Shown in pieces: positions 21,586-32,424 of a stretch of 64,000 nt of DNA. Source of the DNA: Scilla litardierei (Eukaryota > Streptophyta > Magnoliopsida > Asparagales > Asparagaceae); the NCBI GenBank assembly GCA_030789695.1, contig CM061141.1, forward strand, positions 280,681,871-280,745,870. The letters run 5' to 3'. Below the pieces are notes generated by a model. It was not told the DNA's origin. It did no database searches and worked only from the letters and a program-made list of their open reading frames with translations. Every line of letters begins with the position of its first letter. Within the stretch, counting starts at the first letter, position 1. The translations under genes and the position numbers were made by a program.

Positions 21586-24005
21586 CTCCATATATCTCCT
21601 CGCTAGCGTCTCAGTAGACTGTCCTACTCGGAAGGGTATAAAGTGCGCGGATTTAGTCAATCGGTCTATGATCACCCAAATTGCGTCATTCTGCTTCGGA
21701 CTCTGAGGTAGTCCAGTCACGAAATCCATAGTGATGTGCTGCCACTTCCACTCCAGAATCGGAAGCGGTTGTAGCAACCATGCCGTACGCTGATGCTCCG
21801 CCTTTACTTGTTGGCAAACCAAACACTTGGCTACGCTACGAGCCACACTCCTCTTCATACCGTGCCACCAAAAGTTCAGACGAAGATCCTTGTACATCTT
21901 GGTGCCACCAGGATGCACAGAATACGGCGAACTGTGTGCCTCCACCAATAATTCCTCTCTGATATCTCCAGCTGGCACACACAACCTGGCTCCAAATCTC
22001 AACGAACCATCCTCGTGAATCAAAAAGTCAGTCCGCAGACCGGCTTCCACCTGCTCTCGAATCTTCATCAGCTTAGCATCTCCAGCCTGTCTAGCCTTGA
22101 TCCTATCCACGATCGTCGACTGTATCTGCATACTCATCAACGAAGAGGTCTCTCCAGGAAGAATAATCTCGATACCAGTCTCGCAAAAATCCTGCTGCAA
22201 TCTCCATTGCGAGGTCAACATCATCACGGCTGGAAGTCTGCTCAGCGCATCCGGAACCACATTCACCTTGCCAGGGTGATACTGCAAATCAATCTCATAG
22301 TCAGCCATGAGCTCCAACTATCGACGCTGTCGCATGTTGAGCTCCTTCTGCGTAAAGATATACTTCAAGCTTTTGTGATCAGTGAAGATCTTCACCTTCT
22401 CACCCAGCAGGAAGTGCCTCCAAATCTTGAGCGCGAACATGACAGCAGCCAACTCCAAATCATGTGTCGGGTAATTCTTCTCATGAGCCTTAAGCTGACG
22501 AGAAGCATACGCAACCACGTGCCCATGCTGGTGCAACACACAACCAAGACCTTTGCCAGAAGCGTTACAAAAGATCTCGAATCCTCCACTCCGATCAGGC
22601 ACAGCAAGTACAGGGGCAGTCGTCAACCTCTCCTTCAGAATATCGAAAGCCTTCACACAATCCTCAGACCAAACAAATGGTACATCCTTCCGCGTCAGTC
22701 TGGTCATCGGCTCAGCAATCCGAGAAAAGTCCTTAATGAAACGTCGATAATAACCTGCAAGCCCAAGGAAACTCCGGATCTCAGACGCTGACTGCGGAAC
22801 GGGCCACTCTCTGATAGCCATAATCTTCTCGGGATCCACAGAAATTCCATCGCCTGACACCACATGCCCAAGAAAAGGAACTCTATCCAGCCAAAACTCG
22901 CACTTGGAATACTTCGCATACAAACGATGCTTCCTCAAAATCTCCAACACAGTCCTCAAGTGCGAAGCATGCTCCTCCTCCGACTTTGAATAGATCAGAA
23001 TGTCGTCAATAAAGATAACGACGAACTTGTCTAGAAAGTCGTAGAAGATCAGATTCATCAAGTTCATAAAAACTGCGGGTGCATTGGTTACACCGAAAGG
23101 CATAACCACAAACTCGTAGTGACCATACATCGTCCTGAACGCCGTCTTCGGGATGTCCTCCTTCTTCACTTTAAGCTGATGATAACCACTCCTTAAATCC
23201 AACTTAGAGAACACCCTCGATCCTCCGAGCTGATCAAAGATGTCGTCTATACGAGGCAAGGGATATTTATTCTTGATAGTCATAGCATTCAGCTCCCGGT
23301 AATCCACACACATGCGACGCGAACCATCCTTCTTCTTTACCAGCAACACCGGTGCTCCCCACGGAGACACACTAGGATTGATGTAACCTTTCTGCAAAAG
23401 CTCATCCAGCTGTCTACGTAACTCTTCCAAGTCTGCTGGTGCCATACGATACGGCACCTTCGAAATAGGCTGCGCTCCCGGAATAAGATCGATCGAAAAC
23501 TCGAGAGCTCGATCGGGTGGCAGTCCAGACATCTCCTCGGGGAAGACGTCGTCAAATTCACGTACCACAGCTGGTCTACTCTGCTCCATCTGCATAGCAA
23601 CAATCTCCACCGGCTTGGCCTGAAACCTGATAGGGCCCAGCGAACAGCTACCTCGACTGAACTCAAATACCGGATGTCCAGGGATCTCGAACACCACCTT
23701 CTTCCTCCGACAATCAATTGTAGCATAAAAACTTGCGAGCCAATCCATTCCAAGCACTGCATCGTAGTTGATGATGTCGTGGACAATAAAATCAGCGTAA
23801 AGCTCATGTCCACAGACCACCAAAGGGCAAGAATTGCACCCATGATGCACCGAGATCACGCCATTTTCTGTAACGATGTTCCAACTCTTGGGAAGAGGGG
23901 AAGTCGTCAAGGAATGCTTCTCCACGAAGCTCCGAGAAATAATGCACATTGATGCACCTGAGTCAAAGAGGACTCGTGCAGGAAACGTGCAAACCAAAAT
24001 CACAC
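21586..24005 (-). pseudogene. pol: Tekay-type pol, middle exon: protease, reverse transcriptase, RNase H, integrase N-terminal part
   Basis: The protease motif LFDSGAS lies near residue 15 of this exon. Reverse transcriptase follows, with [15 protein letters not shown], the [10 protein letters not shown] segment and the catalytic FIDDILIYS near 23013. RNase H has Asn in [10 protein letters not shown] (about 22566) where Asp is expected, which would disable it. A TAG at 22318 replaces the Trp expected in NMRQRRWLEL. Past it are the integrase zinc-binding HHCC pattern (ending CLVCQQVKAEH) and the first catalytic Asp (MDFVTGLP). This enzyme set makes and inserts element cDNA. The frame ends at a donor site at 21585. 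Confidence 0.9.
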
Positions 24006-24120
24006 CTATCAAACATTCTAACAATCAAACCCTATTCTAACAAACAATCGTATGCAAGAAATCAAACATAATCTATCAACTAAATCTAACTAAGAAGGAA
24101 ACAACTAGTCAGAGGGTTAC
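24006..24120 (-). other. Putative spliceosomal intron 1 between gag and protease (115 bp)
   Basis: The minus strand begins GTAACCCTC and ends TTTGATAG, AT-rich throughout. Upstream the frame reads EAVDEVIT plus the first base of a Gly codon; downstream starts with its last two bases then VILVCTF. Removal restores one continuous frame in phase 1 up to the protease LFDSGAS. Left in place, the gag frame stops within it. Confidence 0.55.
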
Positions 24121-25237
24121 CTGTGATAACCTCATCCACAGCCTCGCTCTCCACTGCAGTCATCAAGTAAGCCTGCCTCCTCGGCTGAACAGCCTGCTGA
24201 AACGCCTGCTTCTGCGGAAGAAGAGGCGCTCCACGTCCAGCAGGTACAGGTGCTCTCTACTGCAACGGCTGGGCTGCAACTGGTCCCCTCTGTCGATGTG
24301 CTCCATCAGGTCCTCTCCTCAACTGGTTCGCATGCTGACAATCCCTTGCTACATGAGTAGCGTCTCCACAGATCAAGCACTGTCCCAGAAATTTCCTGCA
24401 CTGCTCCTTGATGTGGCCAGTCTTGCCGCAGAAATGGCAAGTCTTCACAATGGGCCCACCTGGCCTCTTGAACTGCACTGGCTGGGTAGGCTTGAACCCA
24501 GGCCTAGCCACTCCTCTGGCCTGCTCAATGGGCCTCTTCCCAGCTCCAGAAATCTGCCCTCTCTTCTGCCTCGCAATCAACTCATGTCTCCTAGCAGATA
24601 CCAGCAACTTCTGATATGACTCCATATCCGTCGTAGACATCAGGCTCTGCAAGTCTAGGGAAAGGCCCTGCAGAAACCTCTGAGCCTTCTCCTCAGCATC
24701 CTCCACCATCTTCGGTGCGAAGCGACTCAATCTAGTGAACTCTTGGTGGTACTGGTCCACCGTCAGATTTCCTTGCTTCAGCTCAATGAATCGCTGCAAC
24801 ATCTCCCTCCTGGCAGCCTTCGGAAAGTACTCCTCATCGAACTTGGACTTGAAAGTAGCCCAAGGTATCGGCGTCGTCAACAGCTCCTCCTCTGCATCCC
24901 ACCAGTTGCGGGCATTATCCTTAAGCTGCTTCTTCACCAGATCAACCCATCCAGCCGGGTTGACCTTCGACATCTTCAGATTATCCTCGGTATTCCTGAT
25001 CCACTCCTCTGCAGCCAACGGTCCTTCAGATCCATCAAAGTAAGTCGGGCCCAGCTCCCGAAACTGCTTCGCTCCCGACTCGTGACGAGGAGCACCCTGG
25101 GTGTTCTGGAGCATGCCCTGCTGCACCTGCATCATCTGATGCATCATCCTCATGATCTCAGCATTGGTGGGCTCTCTATCCGGTACCTCAGCACGATTGG
25201 GCCCACTACCAGATCGGGTCTGTCGTCGTACAGCCAT
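24121..25237 (-). pseudogene. gag: Tekay-type Gag with two zinc knuckles
   Basis: The ATG at 25237 opens the first long frame, 147 bp after the 5' LTR. Residues about 55-200 form the gypsy gag core (YFDGSEGPLAAEEWIRNTE, then WWDAEEELL and FKSKFDEEYFP). Two CCHC knuckles follow near residues 270-305: CHFCGKTGHIKEQC and CLICGDATHVARDC. A TAG at 24259-24257 interrupts the frame after PVAAQPLQ. The same frame continues for 45 codons, rich in Ala, Gln and Pro, to the donor site at 24120. Whether the stop is a mutation or a readthrough point is unclear; the copy's other stops favour mutation. Confidence 0.85.
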
Positions 25238-25383
25238 CTAATACATAGAAAACGAACAAACAAATTAGACTCAAAGCTTAATGACTTGGATGTTGCAATT
25301 TATTTAATGGACCTTCCGTTATTATCGTTGTTCCGTTAATTCACAATTGTAAGACTGGTCCTGCATGGGCCACCAACAAAACT

Positions 25384-28224
25384 TGTCACGCCCCGCTTCC
25401 CAAAAACGTGGAGGCGAAGCGTGAGAAGTCCGCTCAGACTTGAAGCTACGAGCTGCAAGTCTGATAAGCGTCGATAAACAATAATAGCAGGTCCTTGCAA
25501 TTGCAATACGAAACAAAGATAATAAATGAAAATGAGACGAAAGATAAATCTCAGAATATCCATAATAATAATAAATTCCAACATCGCAGAAAAGCCACCA
25601 GGCTAAAATAAAAGAGTCTAAAAGAGGCCCCAGCATGGCCAACAAAAGTACAAAGTACGAAAACAAAGTAATGGTGCAAGCACCAACAACTAACAACAAC
25701 CTAAAGCAAAAGCAACTCAAACAGTCTCTAAGACCGGTCACCGGTGTCCACGAACTCCTCGACGAACGTAGGCTCAGGCTCAGCGTCAGCAAACACCTCG
25801 TCCTCAACAACTGTCTCTGGCTCAGGGTCTAACATGTGACACCCAAAAGAGCAAGGGGCACATGTCAGCAAGTCTAAGACTTGTGCAAGGAAACTGAAAG
25901 TAAAGCAACCTAGCAGTTCTAACATGATGCAATGACATGGCAGTTAAAGTTTGAGTGCGACAAGTAAAGTAAAGTAAGGTGCAGCAAGTACAAGAGGACA
26001 ACTAGCATGGCATGGCAAGAGTAACAACTACTATCAATCACAAGTCACTTCTTCATGTCGTGCACAGAGTTCACGCCTTACAGCTGAAGAGGCTGTACGG
26101 GCACACTTCTATGCTGATTGGTCGCTCAACCCTACCCCTCCACGTGTATCGAGCCAGGGCCTTACCCCCGAATGGGAATGCTCGCTTCTGGATCACGAGC
26201 CAGGAAGTATTTTCATGATGGCATAGGGGTGCAACTAGCCCGGGACAAGCAAGTTCAAGTATGTAGCGTGTGCTACGAATGTGACATTCAATGCATGGAT
26301 GACATGACATGGTAAGTAGTAAAGCGTACAGGTAAGGAAAGTAAACATGACAGTTTAGTATGCATGATCAACAAGTTAAAGAGTTGGATCTTGCTTCGTT
26401 GTCAAGATAGATCAATTTAGGTGACGGATCTAGTTTCGTTGTCAAACTAGATCAAGTAGGCGTCTAGCCAGCTATCATTTCACTGACTAGTCTCTTTTAC
26501 GCTAAAAACAAGGAAGTGGCCTAAAAACATGGCCCTACACAATAGTTGGCAAGTTTCAATTGCCTGCTAGTATCACGTCTGAGCAACACCGTCCAACGAG
26601 TCCAAAATCACAATAATCCTACGTGCACAAGTCCACCGGCCTACATCCGTTTTATTAATCTTGATTAGTGAATTCTAAAACATTTAAAATACTTTAAAAA
26701 CGTTGATTTTAGTCTTACTTAGCATGCATTGGGTTGGGTCCTAGGGGTGCAAAGCGTTACCTCAACACGACGCGAAAGCTACACTGGCGTCGGGTAGTGA
26801 CGCCAGGGGTTGGAATAAAAGATCGCGCTCCAAGTCCAGATTCCAATTAGATTCCTCGCTGGAAAGTTCAGAGCAATCAACCGGAGCAACGATTCCAGAT
26901 TCCAAAGCTAGCACGTGCGACGACGGCCTACGACGTGTCGCAACGTCGTACGGGGCGAATCCTTGAAGAGAAAGCACCTAGGTGGTGCCCACAGTAGTCC
27001 TAGGGACCAATAGGGGACCCACAATAACTCTGGAGAACTTGGGGGGCCCACTGTGGCAAGTGGTGCGACGGGTGCGGGGTTGCGACGAATGGCTCTCGGT
27101 TGTACACAGCCAATGCAGGGACTTGGCTCGGTCAGACACAGGGGAACGGGCTTTGCAGCGGTGCGGGTCGGTCGCAGCTGCGGTGCGGGGGCTTCCTTCG
27201 TTCGGTGCGGGAGAACGGGCCGGTCGGTGCGGGCGACAGAGCGTTGCAACATTTGCAACGTTGCAACAAAGCGGCTTCGGTCGGTGCGGGCGGGGGCTTC
27301 GGTCGGGCACGGTGCGGGGCGGGCGACAGAGCGGGGTGTGGAGCAGGGCTTGCAACGATGCAGAGCGGACGGGAGCGGGGGAAATCTCTCGGTCTGACCG
27401 AGAGATTTTCTCGGTCGGAGCGGGGGAACGGAGCGGGCGGCTATGCAGCGTGCGGAGCGTCCTTGGTGCGGGGCGGGGCTTCGGTCAGAGCGGGGATTTG
27501 GGGCTGATTCCGTCGGTCGGTGCGGGGCTTGGTGCAGCAACGTTGCGACGATTCGTCGCAACGTGGAATTTGGGTTTTGGAAGCGGCTAGGGTTATTTTC
27601 TTGCGAAAATAGGTCTTCCAAGAGGTTGTTTATATAGTGTAGATGGGTTGACTTGGTCTAGGGCTAAATCTAATAGGATTAGAAGTTCAAAAATATTTAA
27701 AATTCGTATCTCACCCTCTCCTACTCGCACAAGGATTTGATGCGGTCCAAATGAGCTGAGATTTGGCTCAAAAATATTTGGAAGTATTTAAAACGTAATA
27801 AAATTTTGTTGGGCCGAAAATAATTTAAAACCTAGCTTTTTAAAAATATTTTAAACCTTGCAAAAAATATAAAAGTGGTCAAATAAACTCCAAAAATTAT
27901 AAAATAAATATCAGGGTGATCGTGATGATGAAAGTGAGCTAACTAAGAAGACGGATCTCAATTCTGATGTCGGACGACGAAACTAAAAATAGAAACGTCT
28001 CCCGTCAAAAGTGAAAATCGCAACGTCCCATCGAATAAGATTAAATTGTGGGAAAACGACTCGAGAAATGTTGTTCCAAATTAGTGCCACCATTTAATAC
28101 TCTCGGAGACGTTCACAACGGCATATCACAACCAAGTGTTCACAAACAAACAAAGTCTAAAATAAACACGTGCACGGCCAAATGCACGTGCTCGAACAAA
28201 GCACAACGAAAAGTGGTCGTTACA
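25384..28224 (-). repeat. 5' LTR of the Tekay-type element (2841 bp)
   Basis: Very similar to 17792-20568, with the 75-bp segment that copy lacks. Hairpins are at 26387-26453, the G-rich array at about 27057-27545 and the TATA box at 27636-27629. The bases after the LTR on the minus strand (AGTTTTGTTGGTGGCCCATG) do not match the initiator-Met primer site. TGGTGGCCCATGC may be the primer site, but I cannot name its tRNA. Confidence 0.95.
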
Positions 28225-28229
28225 AGACA

Positions 28230-28415
28230 TGCAAGGCATGATATGGTGGAAACTTCCCTAAATAATGGCGCTAGGATGTGGTTGATGCACAATCTCAGGA
28301 GGAGAGGAAACTAGCTGCAAGGGCAAATCTAGAGAAGAAGGAGACCTACGCTCGATGTAACCCATTTCACATTTGACTTCGCTCTCCTCATCCTCACTAT
28401 CAAGTATCAAAGGCA
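28230..28415 (-). pseudogene. gag: Element H Gag-like protein, middle segment
   Basis: A minus-strand frame between two insertions reads LILDSEDEESEVKCEMGYIE and has one TAG near the end. It joins in frame on its upstream side with 38073-39170 and on its downstream side with 17547-17791 once the duplicated target bases are discounted. It is acidic like the rest of this tail. Confidence 0.7.
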
Positions 28416-30179
28416 TGTTGGATACAGTGGATGGCAAACAACACTAGAAGGGGGGTTGAATAGTGTTGTATAAAGATAAAACTTTTTCGTTCTTAATAAA
28501 TCAACACAAAACAAAGCCTTCTAATGTTGCCTAAGAAACCAAGTAGAGTGATCTACGCTTGGTTCTTAATCAAATCAATAACTCTTCAAATCAAATCAGA
28601 GATAAAAGTCTTCTGGTAGCCGGCTCCCTATGAACAGTAGTCGACTCCTAGAGGAAAATTAAGCACCGCACAGATAGTTAAATAATTAATGGAGATATAT
28701 AAAATTTACACAGAAGTGTAAACACAAAACTGAACTTTGCAGTATATTATAAAAGAGTTACAAGAATGTTAAGCAAAGAATAATTACAAGTTAAATAAGA
28801 AATGCATGCAAAGATAAACAGTCACAGATAAGCAAACGCAGACACAAGAATTTTTATCCTGGTTCCCCACAACTTGGGTACGTCCAGTCCCCGACTAATC
28901 CGGTACGAGATTTCCACTATCTGTCTTGGCAAATACAAGTACCTAACTTCACTTGTTAGGATTTCCAACAACCTAGCCTTAACCATGATTTCCAACTGCA
29001 ACACCTAGACTTGTCTAGGGTTTCCAACAACAACACCCTTACAACAAAGAGTAACCACAATTTAAAATCGATATCCAATTCACCACAATAGATTGGTGGA
29101 GATTGGATTTACACCCAAATTCTATAGCCAATAGTAATAGACAATTACGTGTACAGTAGCTTGATAGAATAAGATTCTCGATCACACAAAGATACGAATG
29201 AAATCTTTGTGATCTAGATCAAATGTTGTTCAAAAAATCCTTTAAATAAAAAAATTTTAGAATAAATAATATGGATTTTGAAAAACAGATAGCCAAATAA
29301 AATTATGATCTTCAGAAAATAATATCAAAAGAAATTGCAAGATCAAGAGTAAAAACAGATTTGGCTAAGAGAGAATGAAAGTTGAGAATTTGAGAGCGTT
29401 TTGCACAAAAGAATTTGATTTCATTAGTTGTTGTGATTTCTCAATGAAAATGGTCCTCTATTTATAGGAGAAATCTGAGAATTTGAATTTCAAATTCATT
29501 TGACTTTTGTCCCGAAAATCATTGGAAAAATCAATTAAAGAGATGTCAAAAAATCAAGTCAAAACGTCAAACTTCGATAGCTGGTAGTCGACTCCCTAGG
29601 AGTGGTAGTCGACTCCCAGTGTGTTTCAGGAGAAATTGATTATCAGCTGGTAGTTGACTCCCTACCTTTGGTAGTCGACTCCCAGAGGAGTTTCTTCTGA
29701 ACCACTAGTATTCAATCAAGTAGTTAACTCCAGGGTATAGTGGAGTTTTACTACGGAAATATAAAACGACTAGAAAAAGCTCTCAATATCCTTTTTGAAA
29801 ATGATTTAAAAGATATGTAAATGTTTTTGAAATCATTTGTGTGTGTGTGATTGTCTATACGATTGGCTTTAACATAACCCTAAGAAAGACACAACACACT
29901 CACTATAGACTAAGACACGTCTTCGGAAGCTTGATCAACTGATGGAGTAGATGTGAGCTTTCACTTGAGCTTCTTGTTCTATTTGAGCTTTGAGCTTCAT
30001 CATTGATCTTAGCAACGTTCGTCCTTGTCTTTGGGCGTAGATTGCACTTCTTGGAGTATGCATAAAGCTTTTCATTTGTCACACAACCTGCACACTTAGT
30101 CGTAGTGTAGTTAGTACACTAAGCTTCATTTGGTGTGCTCATCATCAAAATCACTTGGGGTGGAATTCAATTTCCATCA
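28416..30179 (-). repeat. 3' LTR of the SIRE-like element (1764 bp)
   Basis: Minus-strand ends are TGATGGAAATTG and CATCCACTGTATCCAACA. It is the same length as the LTR at 34155-35918 and differs by few substitutions, so the insertion is fairly young. The TATA box TATAAATA is at 29466-29459 and the palindromic array at 29581-29746 lies upstream of it. A further pair of the same motif is at 28613-28654. Confidence 0.92.
29581..29746. repeat. GGTAGTCGACTCCC palindrome array in the SIRE-like LTR
   Basis: Paired copies of GGTAGTCGACTCCC, with the palindromic core GAGTCGACTC or TAGTCGACTA-like, are spaced about 25 bp and separated by short variable linkers; the last pair is degraded. Equivalent arrays lie at 35320-35486 and 37472-37637. 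Each starts about 115 bp upstream of the TATA box. Confidence 0.85.
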
Positions 30180-30196
30180 CTCTTCTCCCCCTTTTG
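30180..30196 (-). other. Polypurine tract, SIRE-like element
   Basis: The minus strand CAAAAGGGGGAGAAGAG directly precedes the 3' LTR. The copy beside the middle LTR (35919 onward) is AAAAGGGGGAGAG. Confidence 0.85.
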
Positions 30197-30588
30197 ATGA
30201 TGACACCCAAATGAAAAATGAAGTAATTTGAAATATGAAAATACACTTACTCCACATGCTTTGATGCGGTTCTCCCCTTGCATCGAAGCCGTTAGCAAAA
30301 CAATACATTCATACATTCATTTTTGCATTTCATATTTTTCTCCCCTTATCATCAACAAAAATTAATGATATATAATAACAACATATGAATCATGACAAGA
30401 TTTTTGGAGGGGAATTCAATTACTATTCCTGCAAAAAATGTTAGCATATGATCAACTAATGTTTTAGCAAAAATAGATAAGTTCATTCATAGGCATAGTA
30501 ATAAAGGAGTAGCAAGCATCACACGATAATAGAGTTATTACAGACCATAAGTTTTGAAATCATTGTTAAAAAACCATTATCTGAAAGA

Positions 30589-31758
30589 TCAAGGATGACC
30601 GCCATTCTTCTTCAATTCCTTGATCTCATCAAGGATCATGACAAGAGTCTCCTCCATCATTTTGTTGCTCTTTGCCACGAATTCCTTGAGATCGTCCACC
30701 TTTTTGTTGAGGTCTTTAAAACCTCTCTCTTGGGATATCTTTAACTTCCCAATTTTCTTCAAGAGCATCTCTTGAAGTTCAATGATGTATGCCGGTGGCT
30801 CCTCGTCTTCTCCTTCTTCTTCGCTTCCTTTTTCTTCTTCTCCTTCTTCTTCCTCATCAGAATCTGAAACAACAATTTTCTTACCTCTCCTGGAGGATGA
30901 CGATCCTCCTTCAGCAGCAAGTTTTTCTTCGGGGATGTTTTGATCAAGGTCTTTGTGAAGGTTCATTCTCCCGAGAGCATGGACATCAAATATGCGTGCC
31001 GGTTCCAGAATTGTGGTTTCATTATCCAAAGACACATTATAACTAATAAACAAGATTGTGAGGTAATGTCCATGTGCTAGAGTGGATGAGGGTATGTCTG
31101 AAGAAGCTGAAGCAAGAATGGAGTCAATAATGACTTTGGCCCAATTGACATGGATGTTCCCTAACATAGCATAGATACACTTGGCCTGTTTCTCAGATAG
31201 TATAGAGTGACTACCAGATTTTTGGATAATATTGTACGATAGTATATTTGCAAGAACTCTTCCCGGATAGCGAAGATCGCTACTAGGGAGTTTAGTTTGG
31301 AAATACTTTTTCGGCAAATACATTCTCTCCAAGATACTACTATCAGTCATCTCTATTTTATCAAGTAACATGCCAGTGTATGGGATGCCTATGACTTCTC
31401 CTAGAGATTTTACGGTTATGGCAAGTTTTGTGTCAAGTACTTTGGTGACAAATCGGCTTTTGGCAAGATCATAATCCATATTAGCATAAAATAGGTGCAA
31501 GAGTCTGGGATAGCAGAGATAAGTGTTTTAAGAAGAAAATAGGTTAGCCAAGTTATGGAATTCTAGAATGCTATCAATCCCATAATTTTCAACATGATCC
31601 AGTTTGACAAATCTCTCATGAAGGATGGGTTTCTTAGAGATTTTGACAAAGTGTTCATAGGTAGTACTCCTAAACAGATAGGGCAAGATTGTTTCTTTCT
31701 CAGAGATAGATTCATCTGAAACTTTCCTCTTCTTAGAAAGTATTTCCTTGAGAGGCAT
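30589..31758 (-). pseudogene. Env-like / 'putative plant transposon protein' ORF
   Basis: A minus-strand frame starts at 31758 (MPLKEILSKKRKV), has one TAA at 31530-31528, and continues as a 303-residue frame beginning LHLFYANMDYDLAKSRF. The first two thirds resemble the plant-transposon protein found as a third ORF in SIRE- and Ogre-type elements. The C-terminal third has a Ser/Asp/Glu-rich stretch (about residues 215-245 of the second part) and a Lys/Glu-rich coiled coil. I see no signal peptide or transmembrane segment, so 'env-like' refers to position, not function. Confidence 0.65.
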
Positions 31759-32424
31759 CTAGATAGATTAAAAGCAAGAATTTACAATACTAGATATGCA
31801 AGGAAAACATGAAGTAGAGATGATGAGAAAAGATTTTACCTTGAGTAAGCTTGAGAAAGAGATGAAATCAAGAGTTGAGAGAGCTCCAAGTGACCCAAGC
31901 ACCAAGATAAATTTTCAAGAGAAGGGGAGATTGGGGTAGTCAGCTACCATGGGTTTTTCTTTTGGGGGTTTTAAACAAGAAGGTGAAAGAGGATGAAAGA
32001 TGAGGACCATAGGATCAAGAGTTGAGTGGTTGGGATTAGGTTTTAGCTTATTGGGTATAAGTTGTCTTTTGGATATGAACCCATTAACTCAATGGAACCC
32101 AATAGAAGTTAGTAAAAAATCAAACCCAGAATTCCGCACACACGCTGGTAGTCGACTCCATCATGTAGGTAGTCGACTCCCTACTGGGTTGAGTCGTTTT
32201 CTCATCCCGAGGGGTTTTGATCCAAGACTGAGTGCGTTTTCTGAACAAGCGATGTTTTAAAAATATAACGCAAACATTTATAATCATATAAAGAGATTAA
32301 AAAATATTAACTCATTTAAACAAATTTAAGCATATATATTTTTTGCAAAAAAAATGATTAAGTCGTGAAAGAAAACTTTTGATGCTGATCCAGTTATCAA
32401 GCGTTAGATCTTGTTTTCTTCTCT
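31759..32424 (-). other. Spacer between gag and env-like ORF
   Basis: Noncoding. It contains an internal pair of the LTR motif (TAGTCGACTCC at about 32150-32192), the only copies seen outside the LTRs. The site where pol should lie has an AT-rich stretch (32260-32400). No pol residue motif is recognisable. Confidence 0.6.

Larger units (their letters stand above)
17792..28224 (-). mobile_element. Complete Tekay-type Ty3/gypsy chromovirus (10,433 bp)
   Basis: Two long LTRs flank gag and pol on the minus strand with a perfect AGACA duplication. Pol order is protease, reverse transcriptase, RNase H, integrase and a C-terminal chromodomain-like segment, the order of plant chromoviruses. Tekay/Del placement is inferred from the 2.8 kb LTRs and the integrase tail. 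The copy is defective: in-frame TAG at 24257, 22318 and about 20695, a one-base frameshift near 21265, and Asn for the first RNase H Asp. Two apparent spliceosomal introns lie at 24006-24120 and 21515-21585. Confidence 0.9.

Noticed and set aside
21194..22791. Plus-strand frames (116 and 258 residues) opposite Tekay-type pol
   Set aside because: Antisense shadows of the integrase and RNase H coding; no domain of their own.
26908..27621. Minus-strand frame of 237 residues, Pro/Arg-rich
   Set aside because: Same G-rich LTR block as 19326-20009; no domain and not conserved in frame between the two LTRs.
30589..31758. Reading the third ORF as a true viral envelope gene
   Set aside because: No signal peptide, no transmembrane segment and no glycoprotein-like Cys pattern; only its position is env-like.
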